Assembly: GCF_000165795.1 (NCBI RefSeq)
Contig: NZ_CM001022.1
Coordinates: 1,521,812 to 1,585,811, forward strand
DNA length: 64,000 nucleotides
Direction of reading: 5' to 3'
From: Aminomonas paucivorans DSM 12260
Lineage (GTDB): Bacteria; Synergistota; Synergistia; Synergistales; Synergistaceae
Below are positions 17,339 to 25,048 of this stretch, one piece after another (position 1 is the stretch's first letter; each line of letters begins with the position of its first letter). A program made the position numbers and the translations under genes. Under the pieces are notes generated by a model, which saw only the letters and a list, made by a program, of their open reading frames with translations, was not told the origin of the DNA and ran no database searches.

Positions 17339-18223
17339 ATGAACGAGTACACCCTGAGCGTTGCCACCCTCATCGTCATCCAGGCCATCGCCGCCTCGGG
17401 CCTCAACGTCATCGTGGGCTACGCGGGGCAGATCTCTCTGGGTCATGCGGCCTTCTTCGGCATCGGCGCCTACACCTGCGCCCTCCTCACCACCTCGGGA
17501 AACCTCTCCTTCTGGGGTGCCCTGCCGGTGGTGCTCCTGGTGGCGGCAGGGGTAGGGGTCCTGCTGGGCCTGCCCAGCCTGCGTCTGAAGGAGGATTTCC
17601 TGGCCATCACCACCATCGGCATCAACTTCATCGTGGAGGCCCTGTTCCTCTACACTCCCTTCTTCGGAGGGGCACTAGGCATCGGGGGCATCCCCCGGGT
17701 GGTGCTCTTCGGGATCAAACTGAAGGGGCTGGGTTTTCTTCTCCTCTGTCTGGCCTTCCTGGCCCTGGCGCTCCTTCTCTGCTGGGCCTTCACCCGCTGC
17801 TGGTCCGGCCTGGCGTGCTTCGCCATCCGGGAGGACGAGACCGCCGCCGCAAGCATGGGCATCTCCCCGGTGCGCTTCAAACTCCTGGCCTTCGTCCTGG
17901 GCACGGTGCTCGCCGCCCTGGGAGGAGCCCTGTACGCCCACTTCATGCGGTTCATCAGCGCCGGGGACTTCAGCTTTCCCGTGTCGGTGATGCTCCTCTC
18001 CATGGTGGTGCTGGGAGGCATGGGGACCCTCTGGGGGCCCCTGGTGGGGGCGGTTGTCCTGGGGGTCCTTCCGGAGGTCTTCCGCCCCCTGACGGACTAC
18101 CGCATGTTCCTCTACGCCGCCCTGCTGCTCCTGATGATCCGCTTCCAACCCGGAGGACTGTTGGGGGAACACAGTTTCGCCCGCAGATGTCTGATCGGTT
18201 CCAGGGGAGGGAAAGCCCGATGA
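17339..18223 (+). CDS. livM: LivM-type ABC transporter permease
   Basis: 294 residues, second permease of the heterodimeric channel. Signature stretches are GLNVIVGYAGQISLGHAAFFGIGAYT near the N terminus and FAIREDETAAASMGISPVRFKLLAFVLG as the coupling helix; the C terminus ends RFQPGGLLGEHS. 13 bp after livH with its own ribosome site; its stop overlaps the livG ATG. About nine to ten hydrophobic segments. Confidence 0.92.
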   Translation: MNEYTLSVATLIVIQAIAASGLNVIVGYAGQISLGHAAFFGIGAYTCALLTTSGNLSFWGALPVVLLVAAGVGVLLGLPSLRLKEDFLAITTIGINFIVEALFLYTPFFGGALGIGGIPRVVLFGIKLKGLGFLLLCLAFLALALLLCWAFTRCWSGLACFAIREDETAAASMGISPVRFKLLAFVLGTVLAALGGALYAHFMRFISAGDFSFPVSVMLLSMVVLGGMGTLWGPLVGAVVLGVLPEVFRPLTDYRMFLYAALLLLMIRFQPGGLLGEHSFARRCLIGSRGGKAR

Positions 18224-18990
18224 GCGCGGAACTCCTTTCCGTGCGCGACCTGTCCATCCAGTTCGGGGGCCTCAAGGCGGTGGACGGGGTGGACTTCGAC
18301 ATGAACCAGGGAGAGATCCTGGGCCTCCTGGGCCCCAACGGGGCGGGGAAGACCACCTGTTTCAACATGATCTCCGGGGTCTACCGGCCCACTCGGGGAG
18401 AGATCCGCTTCCAGGGAGCCCGCACCGACGGACTTGCCCCCCACCAGATGGCGGCCCTGGGCATCGGTCGGACCTTCCAGATCGTCAAACCCTTCGCCAC
18501 CCTGTCGGTGAGGGAGAACGTCTGCATCGCCCTGGGGGGAAACCGATACCGGGGAAACCTCCTGGGCAGCTTCCGCTTCTGGAGACGCCCCTCGGTGCTG
18601 GAGGAGGCGGAGCGCATCCTCCGGGACGTAGGCCTGGGGGATCGGATGGACCAACGGGCAGGGCTTCTGCCCATCGGGAACCTCCGCAAGCTGGAGATCG
18701 CCCGCTCCCTGGCCCTGCACCCCAAACTGCTTCTCCTGGACGAGTCCTTCTCCGGGCTGCGCCACGAGGAGATCGAACAGATTGAGGTGTTGGTCCGGCG
18801 GATCCGGGAGCAGGGCATCTCGATCCTCTTGATCGAGCACAACATGAAGGTGGCCATGGGGTTGAGCGACCGCATCGTGGTGCTGGACCACGGCCGCAAG
18901 CTCGCTGAAGGGTTGCCCCAGGAGATCAGCCGAAACCCGGAGGTCATCGAGGCCTATCTGGGGAAGGGGGCGAGCGGCCATGCTGCTTGA
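18220..18990 (+). CDS. livG: LivG-type ABC transporter ATPase
   Basis: 256 residues. Walker A is GPNGAGKTT. The signature and Walker B depart from the E. coli LivG form: the signature reads LPIGNLRKLEIARSL in place of the common LxYGQQRRLEIAR, and Walker B reads LLLLDESFSGL in place of LDEPAAGL. The H-loop is intact (LLIEHNMKVAMGLSDRI). Such variants occur among LivG-like ATPases, so activity is likely. It overlaps livM by 4 bp and livF by 11 bp. Confidence 0.9.
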   Translation: MSAELLSVRDLSIQFGGLKAVDGVDFDMNQGEILGLLGPNGAGKTTCFNMISGVYRPTRGEIRFQGARTDGLAPHQMAALGIGRTFQIVKPFATLSVRENVCIALGGNRYRGNLLGSFRFWRRPSVLEEAERILRDVGLGDRMDQRAGLLPIGNLRKLEIARSLALHPKLLLLDESFSGLRHEEIEQIEVLVRRIREQGISILLIEHNMKVAMGLSDRIVVLDHGRKLAEGLPQEISRNPEVIEAYLGKGASGHAA

Positions 18991-19690
18991 GGTGCAGGAT
19001 CTGGTGGTGTCCTACGGGGAGGTGGAGGCGGTCCACGGCGTCTCCTTCCGCGTGGAGGAGGGGGAGCTGGTCTCCATCATCGGCGCCAACGGCGCCGGGA
19101 AAAGCAGCATCCTCCGCACCCTCATGGGCCTGCAGGCCCCCACGTCCGGAGCGGTGCGCTTCCTGGGGGAGGACGTGACGGGAGAGCCTGCCCATATCCG
19201 AGCCCGCCGGGGTATCCGCATGGTTCCCGAAAGGGCGCGGGTCTTCCCTCAACTCACGGTGAAGGAAAACCTCCTCATGGGGGTCTACGGCCTCCGCAAG
19301 GCCCTTCCCTACGAGGAACGCCTCCGGTGGCTCTACGGTCTCTTCCCCATCCTGGAGGAGCGGGGGGGGCAGTTCGCCAGCACCCTTTCGGGGGGGGAAC
19401 AGCAGCAGCTGGCCATCGCCCGGGCTCTCGTCTCGAACCCCAAACTCCTGCTGGTGGACGAGGTCTCCATGGGACTCATGCCCAAACTGGTGGACCAGGT
19501 GTTCTCGGTCCTTCAACAACTGAACCGGGAGCAGGGACTCTCCATCCTCCTGGTGGAGCAGAATGCCCTGGCGTCCCTGCAGATCTCCCGAAGGGCCTAC
19601 ATCCTGGAGACGGGGCGTCTGGCCCTGGAGGGAGAGGCCCGGTCCCTCCTGGAGGATCCCCGAGTCCGGGAGGCCTACCTGGGGCTGTAA
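18980..19690 (+). CDS. livF: LivF-type ABC transporter ATPase
   Basis: 236 residues, second ATPase of the transporter. Walker A GANGAGKSS, signature LSGGEQQQLAIARALVSNPKLLLVDE, and the LivF-typical ERARVFPQLTVKENLLMG. ATG starts within livG. Unlike LivG it keeps a canonical LSGGE signature. Confidence 0.93.
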   Translation: MLLEVQDLVVSYGEVEAVHGVSFRVEEGELVSIIGANGAGKSSILRTLMGLQAPTSGAVRFLGEDVTGEPAHIRARRGIRMVPERARVFPQLTVKENLLMGVYGLRKALPYEERLRWLYGLFPILEERGGQFASTLSGGEQQQLAIARALVSNPKLLLVDEVSMGLMPKLVDQVFSVLQQLNREQGLSILLVEQNALASLQISRRAYILETGRLALEGEARSLLEDPRVREAYLGL

Positions 19691-19753
19691 CATCCGCGAC
19701 GGAGCAGGACCCCTTCGGGGGAGATCCACACACTCAACGGGAGGTGGAAGGGA

Positions 19754-20902
19754 ATGAAGGGTCTTCGGTTGGTGATGGGAGCGGCGTGCGGGGTATTGCT
19801 GCTTGCGGGAGCTGCCCTGGCGGCGGACACGGTGAAGATCGGGCTTCTGGCTCCGGTCACCGGGTTCGCGGCGGCGGACGGGGAGAGCATGGTCAACTCG
19901 GTGAAGTTGGCGGTGGAACAGGTCAACGCCCAGGGAGGCGTGCTGGGCAAGAAGGTGGAGCTGATCTGCTACGACGACGCGGCAGACCCCAAGCAGTCCG
20001 TGGCCCTGGCCCAGAAGCTGATCGGCCAGGACAAGGTAATCGCCATGGTGGGCGGTTCCTACAGCATGCCCACCCGAGCGATTGCCCCCATCTTCGACGA
20101 CGAAGAGGTGCCCTTCGTGGCGGCCTACGCCATCCACCCCGACGTGACCAAGGGGGACTACACCTTCCGCAACGGCTTCCTGGGCATGGTGGAGGGACAG
20201 GCAGCGGCCTACACGGCGGTGAAGCTCCTGAAGGGTTCCAAGCTGGCGATCCTCACCAGCGACAACGACTTCGGTCGCACCCTGGCAGAAGGCTTCAAGG
20301 CCTACCTCAAGGAGTACGCCCCCCAGGCCAAACTGGTCCTGGCCCAGACCTATCCCATGAGCGAGAAGGACTTCAAAGCCTACCTCTCCAAGATCAAGGA
20401 AGCCAAGCCCGACGTGGTCTTTGCCAGCGGGTACTACTTCCAGACGGGCCCCATCCTGAAGCAGGCCCGGGAAATGGGCATCACCGCCCACTTCGTGGGT
20501 GAGGAGGGAGCGGACTCCCCCAAGACCATCGAGATCGCAGGAAAGGCCTCCGAGGGGCTGGTCATCGTCACGAACCTGAACCGGGACGACAAACGGCCGG
20601 TGGTCCAGAACTACCTCCAGCAGTACCGGAGCAAGTTCAAGCTGGAGCCCGACATGGTGGGCGCCTCGGGATACGACGCCTTCATGATCCTGGTAGATGC
20701 CATGAAGAGCGCCAAGAGTCTGGACCGGAAGGCCATCCGGGACGCGGTGGCCAAGACCTCCAACTACAACGGCCTCACCGGGATCATCAAGGGCTTCGAC
20801 AAGGTGGGCGAGGTCATCAAGCCCGTGCAGGTTCAGATCGTGCGCAACGGGAAGTTCCGCTACTTTGGAGTGGTGGACGATCCCAAACTCGTGACCCCCT
20901 AG
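19754..20902 (+). CDS. livK: Periplasmic amino-acid-binding protein of the LIV family
   Basis: 382 residues with a clear signal peptide (about 1-23, ending GAALA before ADTVKIGLLAPVTG). A type I periplasmic binding protein with PVTGFAAADGESMVNSVKLAVEQVNAQGGVLG and SDNDFGRTLAEGFKAY. No lipobox cysteine is visible, so it should be a soluble periplasmic protein, consistent with a diderm cell. It feeds LivHMGF. The substrate cannot be read from sequence; gene context favours histidine or a related amino acid. A terminator follows. Confidence 0.92.
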   Translation: MKGLRLVMGAACGVLLLAGAALAADTVKIGLLAPVTGFAAADGESMVNSVKLAVEQVNAQGGVLGKKVELICYDDAADPKQSVALAQKLIGQDKVIAMVGGSYSMPTRAIAPIFDDEEVPFVAAYAIHPDVTKGDYTFRNGFLGMVEGQAAAYTAVKLLKGSKLAILTSDNDFGRTLAEGFKAYLKEYAPQAKLVLAQTYPMSEKDFKAYLSKIKEAKPDVVFASGYYFQTGPILKQAREMGITAHFVGEEGADSPKTIEIAGKASEGLVIVTNLNRDDKRPVVQNYLQQYRSKFKLEPDMVGASGYDAFMILVDAMKSAKSLDRKAIRDAVAKTSNYNGLTGIIKGFDKVGEVIKPVQVQIVRNGKFRYFGVVDDPKLVTP

Positions 20903-20940
20903 GGACGCCTGAACCGGACAGAACCAGTCGCGTAGACGGG

Positions 20941-20970
20941 AGGGGGAGCGCGACGGCGTTCCCCCTTTGT
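20941..20970 (+). terminator. Terminator after livK
   Basis: AGGGGGAGCGC (20941-20951), GACG loop, GCGTTCCCCCT (20956-20966) with one G-T pair, followed by TTGT. Ends the liv unit and separates it from ftcD. Confidence 0.8.
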
Positions 20971-21029
20971 GTTAGCATCTAGGCGATCAGACAAATCGGA
21001 GGCCTTCGCCTCCCAAGGAGGACCGAAAC

Positions 21030-21953
21030 ATGGGCAAGCCGCTTATCGAATGCGTTCCCAACTTCAGCGAGGGTCGCCGCCCCGAGGTCATCGAGGCCAT
21101 CGTGGCCCCCTTCAAGAACCGGCCGGGAGTCTACCTCTTCGACTACCGGGCCGACGAGGACCACAACCGCCTGGTGGTGAGCCTGGTGGGACACCCCGCA
21201 GAGATCCAGGAGTCCCTCCTGGAGGCCGCCAAGGTGGCCCGGGACCACATCGACATGAACACCCACCAGGGGGCCCACCCGCGCATCGGGGCGGTAGACG
21301 TGGTGCCCTTCACCCCCATCGCCAACATCACCATGGAAGAGTGCGTGGAGCTGGCCCGGAGCTTCGGGAAGCGCTACGTCGAGGAAACGGGGATCCCCGT
21401 GTACTACTACGAGGATGCGGCCCTGATCCCGGAACGCAAGCGTCTGGAGGTGGTGCGCAAGGGGCAGTACGAGGTGCTCAAGGACGAGGCCCGCACCGTC
21501 CCTGCCCGGCGCCCCGACGTGGGGGAGGCGGCCCTGCATCCCACCGCGGGGGGCACGGTGATCGGCGCCCGCAAGTTCCTCGTGGCCTTCAACGTCAACC
21601 TGGACACGGACAACCTGGACGTGGCCAAGGAGATCGCCAAGCACGTCCGGTCCTCCAGCGGAGGCTTCTGCCACGTCAAGGGCATCGGCGTGGCCCTGGA
21701 GGAGCGGGGACTGGTGCAGGTGAGCATGAACCTGGTGGACTACGAGAAGAACGCCCTCTACCGGGTCCTGGAGACCATCCGCATGGAGGCGAAACGCTAC
21801 GGGGTATCGGTGGTGGAGACGGAGGTGTACGGCATGGTTCCCGCCGGAGCCGTCCTGGACAGCGCCGCCTACTACCTGCAGATCGCCGGCTTCGATCCCC
21901 AGCAGATCATCGAACTGCGGCTGCTCCAGATGATGGGAGAGGCGGCGCAGTGA
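21030..21953 (+). CDS. ftcD: Glutamate formimidoyltransferase
   Basis: 307 residues, the single-domain form of the enzyme that moves the formimino group of N-formimino-glutamate to tetrahydrofolate, releasing glutamate. Starts GKPLIECVPNFSEGRRPEVI, the family hallmark; HPRIGAVDVVPFTPI carries the catalytic-histidine region. In animals this domain is fused to the cyclodeaminase, which here is the separate gene at 23220. ATG follows AAGGAGG. The hutI start overlaps its stop. Confidence 0.95.
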   Translation: MGKPLIECVPNFSEGRRPEVIEAIVAPFKNRPGVYLFDYRADEDHNRLVVSLVGHPAEIQESLLEAAKVARDHIDMNTHQGAHPRIGAVDVVPFTPIANITMEECVELARSFGKRYVEETGIPVYYYEDAALIPERKRLEVVRKGQYEVLKDEARTVPARRPDVGEAALHPTAGGTVIGARKFLVAFNVNLDTDNLDVAKEIAKHVRSSSGGFCHVKGIGVALEERGLVQVSMNLVDYEKNALYRVLETIRMEAKRYGVSVVETEVYGMVPAGAVLDSAAYYLQIAGFDPQQIIELRLLQMMGEAAQ

Positions 21954-23194
21954 CCACCAAACTCTTCCGCAACGCCCGGATCGTCACGCCCCAGGACCCG
22001 GGGGCGCCCCTCCGGGGGGCGGACCAGGGAAAGGTGCGGGAGATCGAAGGAGGAGCCCTCCTCTGCCGCCACGGACTGGTGGACCGGGTGGGGGAAGAGG
22101 CGGAGGTCCGGGAGGCCGCCAAGGGGACGGAGATCCACGAGGAGGTCGACCTGGGGGGGCGCTGCGTCATCCCGGGTTTCGTGGACCCCCACACCCACCT
22201 GTGCTTCGCCGCTCGGCGGGAGGAGGAATTCCGTCTGCGCCTTGAGGGGACTCCCTACCTGGAGATCCTCCGTCGGGGAGGGGGCATCCTCTCCTCGGTG
22301 CGCTCCGTGCGAAGCGCCTCGGACGAAGAGCTTTTCGAGACCACCCTGGGCAACGCCATGAGCGCCCTGGAGCACGGCACCACCACCGTGGAGGTGAAAA
22401 GCGGCTACGGCCTGGACACGGAGACGGAACTGAGGATGCTCCGGGTCATCGACCGGCTGCGGCGGGAGACGCCCCTGGACGTGGCTGCCACCTTCATGGG
22501 GGGTCACGCGGTGGCGGAGGACTACCGGGACCGGCCGGACCAGTTTGTGGACCTGCTCTGCGGCGAGATGATCCCTGCGGTGGCGGAGCAGGGCATCGCC
22601 CGGTTCTGCGACGTCTTCTGCGAGGAAGGGGTCTTCTCGGTGGACCAGAGCCGCCGGATCCTCCTGGCGGCCCGGGCCGCGGGGCTGGAGCTGAAGATCC
22701 ACGCCGACGAGGTGCACGACCTGGGCGGCGCGGGGCTGGCGGCGGAGCTGGGCACCGTCTCGGCGGAACACCTCCTGGCGGCCTCGGAGCCCAACCTGGA
22801 GGCCATGGCCGAGGCGGGGGTCATCGCCGCCCTGCTCCCCGCCACGGCCTACAGCCTTCGCAAGCCCTACGCTCCGGGACGGAGGATGGTGGAGCTGGGG
22901 GTACCCGTGGCGCTGGCCACGGACTGCAACCCCGGGTCCTGCTTCTGCGAGTCCATGCCCTTCGTCTTCGGCCTCGGGGTGATGCACATGGGCTTCTCCC
23001 TGGAGGAAGCCCTGGTGGCTTCCACCCTCAACGCCGCCTATGCCATCGGCCTGGGGCACCGGGTGGGGAGCCTGGATCCGGGCAAGTCCGCGGACTTCCT
23101 GGTGTTGGACGGCTCCACGCCCGCCATCCTGGCGTACCACGCGGGGGTGAACCCGGTGGCGGAGGTGTACAAGCGGGCCGAGTGGGTAGCCTGA
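21950..23194 (+). CDS. hutI: Imidazolonepropionase
   Basis: 414 residues. Hydrolyses imidazolone-5-propionate to N-formimino-glutamate. Amidohydrolase-fold metal motifs: GFVDPHTHLCFA, HADEVHDLGGAGLA, and the ALATDCNPGSCFCESM stretch near the C-terminal side, with the catalytic aspartate. EVKSGYGLDTETELRML is a HutI signature. GTG start overlaps the ftcD stop (GTGA). It acts directly after urocanase and before FtcD in the pathway. Confidence 0.95.
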   Translation: MTTKLFRNARIVTPQDPGAPLRGADQGKVREIEGGALLCRHGLVDRVGEEAEVREAAKGTEIHEEVDLGGRCVIPGFVDPHTHLCFAARREEEFRLRLEGTPYLEILRRGGGILSSVRSVRSASDEELFETTLGNAMSALEHGTTTVEVKSGYGLDTETELRMLRVIDRLRRETPLDVAATFMGGHAVAEDYRDRPDQFVDLLCGEMIPAVAEQGIARFCDVFCEEGVFSVDQSRRILLAARAAGLELKIHADEVHDLGGAGLAAELGTVSAEHLLAASEPNLEAMAEAGVIAALLPATAYSLRKPYAPGRRMVELGVPVALATDCNPGSCFCESMPFVFGLGVMHMGFSLEEALVASTLNAAYAIGLGHRVGSLDPGKSADFLVLDGSTPAILAYHAGVNPVAEVYKRAEWVA

Positions 23195-23219
23195 AGAACG
23201 AAGAGAGAGGATGAACGAC

Positions 23220-23855
23220 ATGGCGCTGCAAAACCTGACGGTGGAAGGCTTCGTCCGAGAACTGGCCTCCGATTCTCCCGCCCCCGGCGGCGGAAGCGTT
23301 GCCGCCCTGTGCGGCTCCCTGGGGGCAGGGCTTTCCGCCATGGTGGCCCGCCTGACCCTGGGGAAGGAGAAGTACCGGGAGCACTGGGATGCCATGGAAG
23401 CCCTTCAGGCGGAGGGAGACCAACTGCTGGCCCGGTTCCTGAGCCTCATGGAGGAGGATACGGAATCCTTCAACGCCTTCATGGCCGCCCGCAAGCTCCC
23501 CAAGGAGACGGAGGGACAGAAGGCTGCTCGAGCCCAGGCCATCCAGGAGGCTTCCAAGAAGACCGCCCTGGTGCCCCTGGAAACCCTGAAGGCCTGCTCC
23601 GACCTGGTGCGTCTTGCAGGACAGGCGGTGGCCCACGGGAACCCCAACGCGGTGACCGACGCGGGCACCGCCGCTCTGCTGGCGGAAGCGGCCGGATGGG
23701 GTGCGGCCTACAACGTATCCATCAACCTCTCCGGGGTGGAGGACCAGACCTTCGTGGCCCGCTGTCGCCGGGAGGTGCAATCGGCCCTGGAGGAGATCGG
23801 GACCCGAGCCCGGGAGATCCGGGAGAAGCTCCGCAAGGACCTGGAAATGGCCTGA
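23220..23855 (+). CDS. fchA: Formimidoyltetrahydrofolate cyclodeaminase
   Basis: 211 residues. Converts 5-formimino-THF to 5,10-methenyl-THF and ammonia. DSPAPGGGSVAALCGSLGAGLSAMV and NPNAVTDAGTAALLAEAA are the cyclodeaminase signatures. ATG at 23220 is preferred because GAGAGG ends 9 bases upstream; an ATG at 23211 is too close to that site. Last gene of ftcD-hutI-fchA, followed by a terminator. It links histidine breakdown to the one-carbon pool. Confidence 0.93.
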   Translation: MALQNLTVEGFVRELASDSPAPGGGSVAALCGSLGAGLSAMVARLTLGKEKYREHWDAMEALQAEGDQLLARFLSLMEEDTESFNAFMAARKLPKETEGQKAARAQAIQEASKKTALVPLETLKACSDLVRLAGQAVAHGNPNAVTDAGTAALLAEAAGWGAAYNVSINLSGVEDQTFVARCRREVQSALEEIGTRAREIREKLRKDLEMA

Positions 23856-23877
23856 GAAACGGGGAAACCAAGCCAGC

Positions 23878-23907
23878 AAAAGGGGGGCGCCAAGCGCCCC
23901 CCTTTTT
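23878..23907 (+). terminator. Terminator after fchA
   Basis: AAAAGGGGGGCGC (23878-23890), CAA loop, GCGCCCCCCTTTTT (23894-23907). The A-rich 5' side also makes it usable in reverse. Confidence 0.93.
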
Positions 23908-23957
23908 GTTACACTGGGATCGGGAGAACGAGTCAGCGCACGAAAGGGGGAGGCTCC

Positions 23958-24398
23958 ATGAAGATCCGTCCCGCCGGGGTGATCGAAGAGCAAGGCAAGG
24001 TCCTGTTCCTTCGCTATGCCTACCCGCAGGGAGACGTCTACGGCATCCCCGGCGGAGGTGTGGAGGAGGGGGAGTCCCTCCGCCATGCCTTGGTCCGGGA
24101 GATGGAGGAGGAGCTGGGGATTGCCGTTCTGGTTGAGGACCTGCTCCTCAGCGCCGAAGCCCGTCCCGTGGGCCCCTTGGAGCACACCCTCCACCTATTC
24201 TTCCGCTGTCGCCGCCTGGGGGAAGGGACCCCCACGGTTCGGCGGGAACACACCAGCGCCGCTGGGCACGAATGGCTTCGCCTGGAGGACCTTCCCGAGA
24301 AGACCCTCTACCCCAACGTGGGAACCTTGCTGGCCCGGGCCCTCTTGCGCCCCGGGGTGCTCTACGTGGAGGAGCTTCCCTCCCGGGAATGGCGCTAA
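23958..24398 (+). CDS. Nudix hydrolase
   Basis: 146 residues. A complete Nudix box lies at residues 33-55 (GGVEEGESLRHALVREMEEE region, with the REMEEELGI core), so it should bind Mg2+ and hydrolyse a nucleoside diphosphate linked to another group. Substrate unknown. Starts ATG after AAAGGGGGAGG. Its TAA and the TAG of the phosphatase on the other strand share bases (24395-24398), so the two genes meet tail to tail with no spacer. Confidence 0.85.
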   Translation: MKIRPAGVIEEQGKVLFLRYAYPQGDVYGIPGGGVEEGESLRHALVREMEEELGIAVLVEDLLLSAEARPVGPLEHTLHLFFRCRRLGEGTPTVRREHTSAAGHEWLRLEDLPEKTLYPNVGTLLARALLRPGVLYVEELPSREWR

Positions 24399-25048
24399 AG
24401 CCCCTTCTGCTCCTCCCGGTGGAACCCCTCTTCCAGGTGGGAGGCATCTCCCAGCAGCAGCAGGCGGGGAGGTTTGCCCGCCCTCAGTTCCACCAGGTTC
24501 AGCCCTCCGTTGGGGATCACAAAGCGCCAGAAGCTCCCCAGGGGAGCGCCCATCCAATGGCAGAGGAGCACCTTCAGCACCGCGTCGTGGCTGGCCAGGC
24601 ACAGGTCCCCCTCCTCCGGGCAGGTCACCGCAAGCCGCTCCGCCGCTGCGACCGCTCGATCCCGGACCTCTTCCAGGGTCTCCCCTCCCGGCCCGGGCAT
24701 GCGCACCTCCTCGGGCCTCTCGTGCCAACGATCCAGGAGGCTCGGCCACGTTGCCCGGACCTCCTGGGCCAGACGTCCCTCCCAATCCCCGTGATGGATC
24801 TCCGTGAGGCCCTCGTCCACCTGCAGGGGAACCGGAGAATCCGAGGCTCCGTGGATGGCGCGAGCGGTCTGGAGGGCCCGGGATAGGGGACTGGAAACCA
24901 CCAGGGCGAAGGGGTGCCCCCGAAGGCGCTCCGCCACCCTGCGAGCCTGCTCCAGGCCCCGGAGGTTCAAGGGGGTGTCCTGCTGTCCCTGAAAACGTCC
25001 CTCCCGGTTCCAGTTCGTCTCCCCGTGGCGCACCAGAAAGAGGCGCAT
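24395..25048 (-). CDS. Histidine phosphatase family protein, probable phosphoserine phosphatase
   Basis: 217 residues, phosphoglycerate-mutase-like. RHGET at residues 7-11 holds the phospho-accepting histidine; SSPLSRALQTA and ASHDAVLKVLL supply the second arginine and histidine. It overlaps the serA stop by one base (TGATG) and is the third gene of an operon with serA and an aminotransferase. Metal-independent phosphoserine phosphatases of this superfamily are known (e.g. from Hydrogenobacter), and no SerB-type gene is in the window, so the serine-pathway role is a reasonable inference. A general sugar phosphatase or CobC-type role remains possible. Confidence 0.75.
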   Translation of the reverse strand: MRLFLVRHGETNWNREGRFQGQQDTPLNLRGLEQARRVAERLRGHPFALVVSSPLSRALQTARAIHGASDSPVPLQVDEGLTEIHHGDWEGRLAQEVRATWPSLLDRWHERPEEVRMPGPGGETLEEVRDRAVAAAERLAVTCPEEGDLCLASHDAVLKVLLCHWMGAPLGSFWRFVIPNGGLNLVELRAGKPPRLLLLGDASHLEEGFHREEQKGL

